Shown piece after piece: positions 7,461 through 13,175 of a stretch of DNA of 14,426 bases (position 1 is its first letter; each line of letters begins with the position of its first letter). The position numbers were made by a program, and so were the translations under genes. This DNA comes from an uncultured bacterium (GTDB taxonomy: Bacteria; Verrucomicrobiota; Kiritimatiellia; RFP12; UBA1067), in assembly GCA_902779075.1 (NCBI GenBank), contig CACZAK010000140.1:1-14426 (forward strand), read 5' to 3'. The notes below the pieces were generated by a model. It was not told where the DNA came from. It saw only the letters and a list, made by a program, of their open reading frames with translations, and ran no database searches.

Positions 7461-10043
7461 TTATCTTCCAAACAATGACACCGCCTTCGTGCCGCACTTG
7501 ACTTCCAACATTGACGCACCCTTGGCAATCTGTTCATGGACAGCGGGAATCTCTTCCAGCCTCGCTTTCGACACACCATAAGCGAGAATTTTCTCGCGAC
7601 ATGCCACGCAACATGGAATGCCCACGGCCGACTTCGGGAGCCGCATGTCGTCAAACATGAAGAAATCCTTCATCCAAACATATACATGTCCATCATCGGT
7701 TACATTAGCAGGATCGTCCACCTCCTCGCTGCAAAGCGAACAGTATATTTTCCCGAACGTCTCTATGGGCACAAAGATTCGAGCCGCAGCTACTATCTCC
7801 TCCGAACGTAATTCTTGAGCATCCTTCGTCACGCCATCTGCCACCGGGAACACGTACTCAAACTTCCAGCTGTCGGCACCACGCCGCACGATAACGATAA
7901 AAAGCCGGTGCAGCCGTCCCCCGATCTCTATCGTTCCTACGAAAGCAGCCATATCGTCCGCGTTGTGGTATTTCATAAAGAGGACGTCACGTCGACTCAG
8001 TCGCCCAAAAGAGACTTCGGTGAAATCTTCTACACCCTCCGCCTTGCTTTGGTGTGGATGGAGATGCAGTTTCCCGAACAGGACTCTTGGGAAATTCACC
8101 CAGTAGCCAAGGTCGTCATGTACATGTTCAGGTGACAGATGAAGGTGTTCAACCGATAGCCATTCATGATCACCAGAACCTGCCATGCTCGCGACGCAGT
8201 CGCGAGGTGAAACCATTTCAATTTCTGATTCCACGTTCCACCCCTTTGGCAGATAGAGATGACAGGAGAGCCGGTCAAGAACTACTTTTTGTTGCTCCCT
8301 CCACAATATTCCACGAAGTATCCCGTCCTTCCCAGCATCAAGAAACGCCAATGCACCATCCGCTTCCTTTTCATCTGATTGATGTGGTGTCTCAGGCACA
8401 CGCTCAGCACATGCGCTTTGCTCTTCTGCGTCCAGAACTCCATATCGAACAAGCAGCTCACGCTCGGCAAATTCAGGATGTGCCTTAAAAAAACGCTTCC
8501 AGTCAATTGGCAACATCATAATATGATCGAACTTCCCGTCCCAATTCTTAAGCAACCTATAAACAGATGCCCCAAAACCAACTGGTGTTTCTAGCTTTGC
8601 CCCACCTGCGATCCGATCTGAAGCTGAATATGCGTACTCGCCCAACTGCTGCCAATTTCGCCATGCCGGTTCATATCCGATCTCCCTGATGACGTCACCA
8701 GATGTCGATTCAAAATTCCTTCTGGAAAACACCTTGTCCAAGCCACACGCACTCTTGATGCGTTCATTCAATTCAAGCACTTCGCCATGCGACATCTTCG
8801 GTTCGAAAATATTCTCCCACAGAAACAACACAGCAGGGACGCAAAGTCTGCACCGTTCGTCCCCCGATGAGAAGAACTGAATGATTATCACCCATTCTTC
8901 CAGAATTCTCTGCGTCACGACGTTTCTCAAGGCGCGATCTGTCAGTAAGCAATGGTCAACCCTCTCTTGATAGGCCCTGAACAGCTCGGCGGTGTCTTTG
9001 CCAGATGTCTTGCGGCATCCCAAAGCAACGATCACCGCGATCAAGGCAAGTACAAGAAAAATCCCAAAAACCGCTCCGATATTCTGCAGCGAAGACGCCG
9101 TACTTGTCGGCGAAACCGATGCTGTGGAAGACGGCGACTTGCTTCCGCTATCTGGCCTGATTACGCCAGCTTCAACAAGTATCCCATTTAGGACTTCCCT
9201 GCTCGGCTTGTTCGTTGAATTGAATCCGCGTTCCGCCATCAATCTTCGCGCTAGTTCCATTCTTTCGTGCAGGGGAAGCCTGTACGGAGATTTCTCCCAC
9301 TTTTCCCTATCCGCAAGTAATTCCTGCTTTAAGGCATTTGCAGCAGACTCAACGTCTCCCCCATGCTCGGCGAGGCGGTGTGCCCACGTACAACGGCGAA
9401 TCTCTCCCTCCCATGCCCTCAAGAGTGCCTCATTCTGCAATGCTCTTGAACGCACTTCGCCCTCTCTCACCTGGCCAACTACCCCTATGTAGAAAAATCG
9501 CCCGTCAACATTAAGATACCGTTTCGACAGCAAGCCCGTACCGTCCATTCCTATGAGCTGGTGATAATTGTCTATTTTGACATGAACCGAAACCGCGTTG
9601 CTCGAAACATTGCCAACACCATCTAAGCAGGTGAAAACGGGTTTCGCATGTTTCCTGTTAACAAACACTGACACGTCACTGCTCATTATGCGTTTCACGC
9701 GCTCGCGAAACTCCCGATTATCAATCAGATGCGGATTGTCATCACAGAACGAACGAACCGCTATGGTGTTCGAATAAATCCGATCTAGAAGTTCCCACGA
9801 AGCTAACGTCTCGAAAATTTCGTGTGTAGGTATCAGACCACGTTGCGGATCGTACCAACTACCCAAAGAATTACTCTCCCTCTTTGACCTTGCAGGGTCT
9901 GGCACCCATATCTTGGGCAGCAGTTCCCTTTCACCAGACATCGCCCCCGAAACATTCGCCGCCTTTATTGTGCCAGCAAATAACGCCAAAAACACCACGA
10001 TGCCAAACACAAAGTTTTCCACAAACAGATTTCTACGCACCAT
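7461..10043 (-). CDS. 860-residue bitopic membrane protein with C-terminal cysteine-pair motif, unknown function
   Basis: I do not recognise a family. Visible parts: an N-terminal export signal or anchor (about 8-28, FVENFVFGIVVFLALFAG); an outside domain of about 30-297; a Ser/Thr/Pro linker (298-318, SGSKSPSSTASV); a transmembrane helix (321-343, NIGAVFGIFLVLALIAVIVA) followed by basic GCRKTSGK, so the C-terminal 515 residues should be cytoplasmic. Near the end are CSLC (768-771) and CCVAC (811-815), spaced as two pairs of zinc ligands. A His-rich patch occurs at 632-664 (VEHLHLSPEHVHDD, KLHLHPHQ). The start at 10043 is supported by AAAGGAG 9 nt upstream. It is last of a three-gene operon, 49 nt after the previous gene. 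Base composition is lower in GC than the flanks, suggesting transfer. The two-compartment layout suggests it links an outside signal to a cytoplasmic domain, which is inference. Confidence 0.8.
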   Translation of the reverse strand: MVRRNLFVENFVFGIVVFLALFAGTIKAANVSGAMSGERELLPKIWVPDPARSKRESNSLGSWYDPQRGLIPTHEIFETLASWELLDRIYSNTIAVRSFCDDNPHLIDNREFRERVKRIMSSDVSVFVNRKHAKPVFTCLDGVGNVSSNAVSVHVKIDNYHQLIGMDGTGLLSKRYLNVDGRFFYIGVVGQVREGEVRSRALQNEALLRAWEGEIRRCTWAHRLAEHGGDVESAANALKQELLADREKWEKSPYRLPLHERMELARRLMAERGFNSTNKPSREVLNGILVEAGVIRPDSGSKSPSSTASVSPTSTASSLQNIGAVFGIFLVLALIAVIVALGCRKTSGKDTAELFRAYQERVDHCLLTDRALRNVVTQRILEEWVIIIQFFSSGDERCRLCVPAVLFLWENIFEPKMSHGEVLELNERIKSACGLDKVFSRRNFESTSGDVIREIGYEPAWRNWQQLGEYAYSASDRIAGGAKLETPVGFGASVYRLLKNWDGKFDHIMMLPIDWKRFFKAHPEFAERELLVRYGVLDAEEQSACAERVPETPHQSDEKEADGALAFLDAGKDGILRGILWREQQKVVLDRLSCHLYLPKGWNVESEIEMVSPRDCVASMAGSGDHEWLSVEHLHLSPEHVHDDLGYWVNFPRVLFGKLHLHPHQSKAEGVEDFTEVSFGRLSRRDVLFMKYHNADDMAAFVGTIEIGGRLHRLFIVIVRRGADSWKFEYVFPVADGVTKDAQELRSEEIVAAARIFVPIETFGKIYCSLCSEEVDDPANVTDDGHVYVWMKDFFMFDDMRLPKSAVGIPCCVACREKILAYGVSKARLEEIPAVHEQIAKGASMLEVKCGTKAVSLFGR

Positions 10044-10092
10044 GAATCATCTCCTTTGAGTTTCTTCCCATGTGCTCTCTGTACGTGCCTCT

Positions 10093-10692
10093 TCAATGCA
10101 AAAACGCCCACAAAAGCACAAGGACTCCGAAATACGCCAGTACATACCACAAACATCCCGCCTTTGAAGAGCTGCCATTCCTTGTTTCAATCGTCTTCTC
10201 CTGCTCTGTATTTGAGTCTCGCCTTACGGCCGCCGACTTCATCTTGACATATTCCTCAATGCCGCCAAAGCACCTCCACGCCATCGTCCATAATTCGCAG
10301 GAGATTGATTTGCAAGGTTTCATGAAACTCACGATAAGCCATCCCTTGGGAAGTTCGTATGGATTATCAATGGACGCGCCAACGTGAAACTTACCGTCAT
10401 CCTCGGAGAACCAGGTCTGAATGTAGTTATACCTGCTCGACCACTGGTTGCATAAATCGAACGCCTTGGGCCACATTTCCTTGGGTATGCATCTTGACAA
10501 ACTCCCCGCAAACTCAAGTCTTTGAACGTTGCCGTCTTCCAGTAACCGGACAGTCATTTGAAACCCGGATCCGGGATCGTCGCCAAGCACACGCCCGTTA
10601 ATTACATATCCATCTTCAATCTCTTGGTGCGGGAATTCGACTCCGCTAAGTGTTATCATGCAGTCAAGATCGACTTTCGTGAATCTTTCCAT
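10093..10692 (-). CDS. YbjN-like small protein with C-terminal membrane anchor
   Basis: 199 residues. The core (about 1-145) resembles YbjN-family or type III secretion chaperone-like folds: PKAFDLCNQWSSRYNYIQ, a FSEDDGKFHVGASID strand pair, then LPKGWLIVSFMKPCKSI leading into a helix that ends WRCFGG. A polar linker (about 150-178) precedes a C-terminal hydrophobic segment, CLWYVLAYFGVLVLLWAFLH (180-199), so it is probably tail-anchored with the core inside the cell. The start at 10692 has AGGGAGA just upstream. It is the middle gene of the operon, 57 nt after the previous gene and 49 nt before the large membrane protein. It shares the P-x-A-(x3)-C-x-Q and LPxGWL-(x4)-KP patterns with its upstream neighbour, so the two are paralogues. 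The YbjN assignment rests on pattern only. YbjN proteins have been linked to stress and regulation, but no specific activity can be inferred. Confidence 0.75.
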   Translation of the reverse strand: MERFTKVDLDCMITLSGVEFPHQEIEDGYVINGRVLGDDPGSGFQMTVRLLEDGNVQRLEFAGSLSRCIPKEMWPKAFDLCNQWSSRYNYIQTWFSEDDGKFHVGASIDNPYELPKGWLIVSFMKPCKSISCELWTMAWRCFGGIEEYVKMKSAAVRRDSNTEQEKTIETRNGSSSKAGCLWYVLAYFGVLVLLWAFLH

Positions 10693-10749
10693 GATTATCT
10701 CCCTGTTTAACTTTTGGCTTTAGATACGTCTCTGACGCATTGACGTCAG

Positions 10750-11259
10750 TTAAATGCGGGCAAACTTCTTGCATATCAGCATAAACGCCGTAGTCACTGC
10801 CGTGAAATATGGCTTCAGCCAATGCTCTACGAGCCATCCATCGGGCAGCATGCCAGGATCTTCTATACCCTTCTTCACGTAAAAAAAACCGCTGGTTGAG
10901 AACGAAGATGAAACTCCGGGATGGACAAGCGTTGGCAACTGGCTGCAGAATCTGACAGCGTCTGGACGCTGTTCCTCCTTCAGATTAAGCGGATATGGCT
11001 TGTCGGGAAAACGCGGAGCAAAGCAAATGATCTCCAGTTGTTGGTGGTTGCCATAGTCCGTGTCCTGCAAGTGGAACAACACGACCGCGTCAATCGCCTT
11101 TGGCGTGTTCTCTTCCGATTCGGATTCAAGTTGAATTTTGGAAGTGTCGATCTGCAGACTGAGCTGGACGTACAAATCTCCATTATTGTCTTTGCCCGGC
11201 GACTTCCCCAGAAATCCACCTATCAAAGCACACAGTTTCTCTTGTGTCATTTTAGTCAT
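10750..11259 (-). CDS. YbjN-like small protein, paralogue of the next gene
   Basis: 169 residues, first gene of the cassette. The C-terminal half reads PDAVRFCSQLPTLV, then FFYVKKGIEDPGMLPDGWLV and EHWLKPYFTAVTTAF. This aligns with the downstream protein at the PxAxxxCxQ, LPxGWL and KP positions and at the closing helix. The N-terminal 80 residues are predicted to be strand-rich, for example GDLYVQLSLQIDTSK and EIICFAPRFPDKPYP. There is no signal peptide. The terminal segment FTAVTTAFMLICKKFARI is hydrophobic enough for weak membrane contact but lacks the true anchor of its paralogue. The start at 11259 lies 8 nt after GAGG. Its own promoter lies at 11306-11334. Function unknown. A pair of diverged YbjN-like proteins beside a receptor-like membrane protein suggests they form a heteromer or chaperone that protein, which is inference. 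Confidence 0.7.
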   Translation of the reverse strand: MTKMTQEKLCALIGGFLGKSPGKDNNGDLYVQLSLQIDTSKIQLESESEENTPKAIDAVVLFHLQDTDYGNHQQLEIICFAPRFPDKPYPLNLKEEQRPDAVRFCSQLPTLVHPGVSSSFSTSGFFYVKKGIEDPGMLPDGWLVEHWLKPYFTAVTTAFMLICKKFARI

Positions 11260-11305
11260 TTTTCATACCTCACTTTTTCGTTTGCCCCTAAAAGACAGCA
11301 CTGAC

Positions 11306-11334
11306 ATTGTATCAAATGCGAACATCTTGCGCAA
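11306..11334 (-). promoter_or_regulatory. Predicted promoter of the three-gene cassette
   Basis: -35 TTGCGC (11329-11334), 17-bp spacer, -10 TACAAT (11306-11311). The predicted start near 11299 gives a leader of about 40 nt. The -35 lies inside a short palindrome, CTTGCGCAAG. No terminator is visible between the cassette and proA, so read-through into proA is possible. Confidence 0.5.
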
Positions 11335-11356
11335 GCGGGTATTGCCTGCAAGTGGG

Positions 11357-11368
11357 CCACCAAACCAC
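11357..11368. repeat. 12-bp direct repeat, right boundary of the three-gene cassette
   Basis: ccaccaaaccac, identical to 7440-7451. It lies between the cassette promoter and the T tract that follows the 5S rRNA fragment, so the two copies bracket the promoter and all three genes and nothing else. Confidence 0.6.
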
Positions 11369-11375
11369 CTAACTC

Positions 11376-11383
11376 AAAAAAAA
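11376..11383 (-). terminator. T8 tract after the 5S fragment
   Basis: Eight consecutive T on the minus strand directly after the GC-rich 3' end of the 5S fragment. This resembles the natural terminator of an rRNA operon carried along with the fragment. It would shield the cassette from transcription starting at the proA' promoter. Confidence 0.45.
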
Positions 11384-11385
11384 GA

Positions 11386-11480
11386 GCCGGCGGCGCCCTA
11401 CTCTCCCGCGGGCGAGTCCCGCAGTACCCTCGGCGAAGAGGCCCTTGACTTCCGTGTTCGGAATGGGAACGGGTATGACA
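11386..11480 (-). pseudogene. rrf: 5S rRNA, 5'-truncated fragment
   Basis: On the minus strand the sequence follows the bacterial 5S consensus from about position 29 to the 3' end: CCCGTTCCCATTCCGAAC, CGGAAGTCAAG, GGGTACTGCGGG, GGGAGAGTAGGGCGCCGCC. The internal stem GCGGG-ACTCG-CCCGC is intact. Roughly the first 28-30 bases are missing, including the strand that should close helix I with GCCGCCGGC at the 3' end. In their place sequence from proA begins at 11485. The 3' end runs into TTTTTTTT (11376-11383), as expected after a genuine 5S gene. Without helix I it cannot be a working 5S rRNA. Confidence 0.88.
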
Positions 11481-11484
11481 GCCG

Positions 11485-11703
11485 GAGCGTGAGGCGGTCC
11501 ACGAGCGCGGGCGCGAGGCCATTAGCCTGTGCTGCGGCAACGTCCTCTGCGTTGGCTGCGTCGATTTGCGGTTTTGCCGCGTCAAGCGCATCAGCGATCG
11601 CGGTGAGTGCGGCGTTCTTCTGCGCTGTCGTGAACGCGCGCAGTGCCGTTGCTGCGGCGCGGGCCTTCACGCCCATTTCATGGATTTGTTCTTCTACGGT
11701 CAT
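11485..11703 (-). pseudogene. proA' : first 73 codons of a second proA, truncated
   Basis: The start at 11703 corresponds exactly to the proA start. Codons 1-73 match the intact gene except Asp for Gly48 (PQIDAAN), while the DNA differs at roughly one base in ten, mostly at third positions. That pattern means this copy was under selection as a working proA for some time before truncation, so it is not a recent copy of the neighbour. After DRLTL the frame runs into the 5S fragment and ends at 11398, adding about 28 unrelated residues. It lacks the catalytic cysteine and most of the dehydrogenase, so no activity is expected, but promoter and ribosome binding site are intact. Confidence 0.88.
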
Positions 11704-11745
11704 TGCGGTATTCCTCCGGACGGCACTATTATACCACAATTACAG
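11485..11745 (-). repeat. proA 5' duplication, broken copy
   Basis: Gap-free match to 7157-7417 in the same orientation, 4328 bp away. Similarity ends 3 bp short of the REPIN-like element at 11749 and, at the other side, at the 5S junction. Confidence 0.9.
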
Positions 11746-11758
11746 GAGGCAGTTGCAA
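11713..11758 (-). promoter_or_regulatory. proA' promoter and ribosome binding site
   Basis: GGAGG (11713-11717), -10 TATAAT (11728-11733) preceded by TGG, and -35 TTGCAA (11753-11758) with a rather long 19-bp spacer. The -35 falls inside the terminal inverted repeat of the adjacent REPIN-like element, so the original -35 region has been replaced. Confidence 0.55.
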
Positions 11759-11844
11759 AACCCCCGCGATTTTGGTAGGGCGGCATGACCCAATGCCGCT
11801 GCGGCGCGATGAGGCCATCGCGCCCTCCCGGGCTTTGCAACTGC
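11749..11844. repeat. REPIN/MITE-like element with terminal inverted repeats and two inner hairpins
   Basis: 96 bp. Ends: gcagttgcaaaaccc (11749-11763) and gggctttgcaactgc (11830-11844), inverted with 14 of 15 matches. Inside are two perfect hairpins: gcggcat/atgccgc (11780-11786 and 11793-11799, 6-nt loop) and ggcgcgatg/catcgcgcc (11803-11811 and 11816-11824, 4-nt loop). Such nested palindromes are typical of REP-derived elements and of very small non-autonomous transposons. I cannot test copy number from one window. Confidence 0.6.
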
Positions 11845-11850
11845 TTCTCA

Positions 11851-11922
11851 CGCAAAGTCCGCAAAGTGCGCAAACCGTCGGCGAAAGCGGCAAGAGCGCC
11901 GCTTTCCCGAAGGAGAGCCTTC
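11851..11922. repeat. Three 9-bp tandem repeats followed by two hairpins
   Basis: cgcaaagtc, cgcaaagtg and cgcaaaccg follow one another at 11851-11877. Next comes a perfect 9-bp hairpin gaaagcggc/gccgctttc (11883-11891 and 11898-11906, 6-nt loop), then gaagg/ccttc (11909-11913 and 11918-11922, 4-nt loop). Non-coding. The iteron-like spacing alone does not establish a protein-binding site. Confidence 0.55.
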
Positions 11923-11996
11923 AGGCAGCAGTTTTTGGGAAGATGCAGTTGAGTGACCGGTTACGGGAGGGCCGAGCTTGTCGCAGCCGAATCGTG

Positions 11997-12017
11997 GAAC
12001 GGGCGTCCCGCCCGTTC
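11997..12017 (-). terminator. Perfect 8-bp palindrome after the surface-protein domain
   Basis: gaacgggc/gcccgttc with a 5-nt loop (11997-12004 and 12010-12017), starting 6 nt beyond the stop codon at 12024. No T tract follows on the minus strand, so it may be a REP-type palindrome or an RNA 3'-end stabiliser and not a true intrinsic terminator. Confidence 0.45.
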
Positions 12018-12023
12018 ACCGCC

Positions 12024-12598
12024 CTACTCCACCGTCACCGCAAAACCCGCGCCGCCCGGACCCGTCGCGCTGCCCTGCCCCTTCCCGTCCACGACCACGC
12101 CGACCACCCTGACGGTGAACTTCTTCAGCTTACCATCCTGGACCGCGTAGATCTTGAACGCCCCCTTGAAGATGCCGGTCTTCGGCGTGTACGCGAGCTT
12201 CATCTCTCCGATCGGGCTCTTGAACGCCACCGCCACGGGAGGGACGCGCTCCTGCGCGTCCAACGCCACCCTCACGCCCTTTGCCATGACCTTCTTCGCC
12301 TTGCCGTCGTCCAGCAACGTCGCCGTGCCGGAAATCTTCACGTAGCCCTTCTTGTCGGCCTTGCCCACCTTCACCTGGATCGTACCCGCAAGTGCGCCGC
12401 CCTTGTACAGGGCGCCGTTGGCCACCTGCGCCTTGGCGTAGTTCGAGGAAATCGTGCCGGCGTAAACGGGCCCGTTCACGACCACATCAGTCGTTGAGCC
12501 TTGAACAGGATTCTCGCCGCCGCCGGTTTCTGATTCACCGCCGCCGCCGGTTCCTGATGCATGGCTTCGCCAAGCGCGGCCATGTATTGCATAAAGCG
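12024..12598 (-). pseudogene. Orphan C-terminal domain of a surface protein, no N-terminus
   Basis: The frame is open from just after a TAA near 12599 to the stop at 12024. It holds a Gly/Glu linker (SGTGGGGESETGGGENP) followed by about 150 residues rich in beta-strand phrases: LAGTIQVKVGKADKKGYVKI, SGTATLLDDGKAKKV, FKGAFKIYAV, LKKFTVRVVGVVVDGKG, and a closing GFAVTVE. Upstream of the linker there is no ATG, and the first usable start is a GTG at 12485 without a clear ribosome binding site. I associate domains like this with the ends of large LRR or repeat surface proteins in Kiritimatiellia-type genomes, from memory. It may be the missing end of a protein like the one at 1-1031. It is probably a remnant, or a misjoin with the small ORF upstream. 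Confidence 0.6.
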
Positions 12599-12655
12599 AT
12601 TATCTGTAATCATAACTCCGTGAGCAATCGCGCGGAATTCTATCACATTTCCCAT
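12476..12655 (-). CDS. Small ORF of 59 residues, doubtful
   Basis: Starts MGNVIEFRAIAHGVMITD, continues NRFMQYMAALGEAMHQEP, then runs through the other frame of the Gly/Glu linker (PAAAVNQKPAAA). The first 35 residues look protein-like and use codons in keeping with the neighbours. The rest is evidently a shadow of the surface-protein linker, so the natural C-terminus was probably lost when the two were joined. It starts 17 nt after the preceding gene, with no good ribosome binding site. I do not recognise it. Confidence 0.3.
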   Translation of the reverse strand: MGNVIEFRAIAHGVMITDNRFMQYMAALGEAMHQEPAAAVNQKPAAARILFKAQRLMWS

Positions 12656-12672
12656 GCAGAAGGAATACCGTC

Positions 12673-13128
12673 TCAAGGCCAGATGATCTGGAAGTCGTCG
12701 CCGGCGGCGGGAAGATCGGCTTCGAGACGCGCGATGAGCGGTTCCCAGTCCTCGCCGGAATCGATGACCTCGTCGTCGGTGCCGACGATGGAATAACTCG
12801 CTCCGACCTCGTCGGCCGTTACGGAAAGCGTCGTCTCGCCATCGTGAAGCAGCGCCCCGCTCGACGACGTCGCGAGCAGCAGGATGGCAAGACGGATCGC
12901 CGCGCCGATCCGCGCGGCATCCAGCTTCTGCTCCTCCTCCTCGGACAACACCCGCGCATACGGCAGGTTGTATTCGATCTCCAGCCCGTCCGACTGCCAC
13001 GAAAAGGCGAAGGAACGGCTCTGGAGCCCATGCCCTTCCACGAACATCTCGAGCCCATCGTCCGATTCAAGCTCCGCCAACGCGGCCTTGAGTTCATTGA
13101 TCGTCTCTTCTTGCTTCGTGCTTTCCAT
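12673..13128 (-). CDS. Acidic hypothetical protein
   Basis: 151 residues from the ATG at 13128, chosen because GAGAGG lies about 6 nt upstream. An extended reading from 13179 would add MMQFCGQCKHGKNERCR and overlap the ATPase stop, but it has no ribosome binding site. The protein is strongly acidic (ELKAALAELESDDGLEMF, LSEEEEQKLD) with one hydrophobic helix (IGAAIRLAILLLATSSSGALL) that is too short and flanked too acidically for a confident membrane span. No signal peptide and no recognised family. It lies 47 nt after the broken ATPase, so it may have shared its transcript. Confidence 0.65.
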   Translation of the reverse strand: MESTKQEETINELKAALAELESDDGLEMFVEGHGLQSRSFAFSWQSDGLEIEYNLPYARVLSEEEEQKLDAARIGAAIRLAILLLATSSSGALLHDGETTLSVTADEVGASYSIVGTDDEVIDSGEDWEPLIARLEADLPAAGDDFQIIWP

Positions 13129-13175
13129 TCTGCACCTCTCGTTCTTGCCGTGTTTGCACTGCCCACAAAATTGCA

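Noticed and set aside
11398..11739. A 113-residue protein starting upstream of proA'
   Set aside because: The upstream ATG lies in the promoter, before the -10. Homology with the intact proA fixes the start at 11703, and the C-terminal part is translated 5S rRNA.
7440..11745. Integrative element using the proA 5' end as attachment site
   Set aside because: No integrase is present, and the two proA 5' copies differ at about one base in ten, whereas att-site duplications of this length are usually near-identical. A direct-repeat cassette or recombination scar fits better.
11851..11877. Replication-origin iterons
   Set aside because: Three 9-bp repeats are present, but there is no replication gene, AT-rich unwinding region or DnaA-box cluster nearby.
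12476..13000. A 174-codon minus-strand frame across the acidic hypothetical gene
   Set aside because: Its first two thirds are the shadow of the better-supported gene at 12673-13128. Only the last 59 codons from 12655 are listed, with low confidence.
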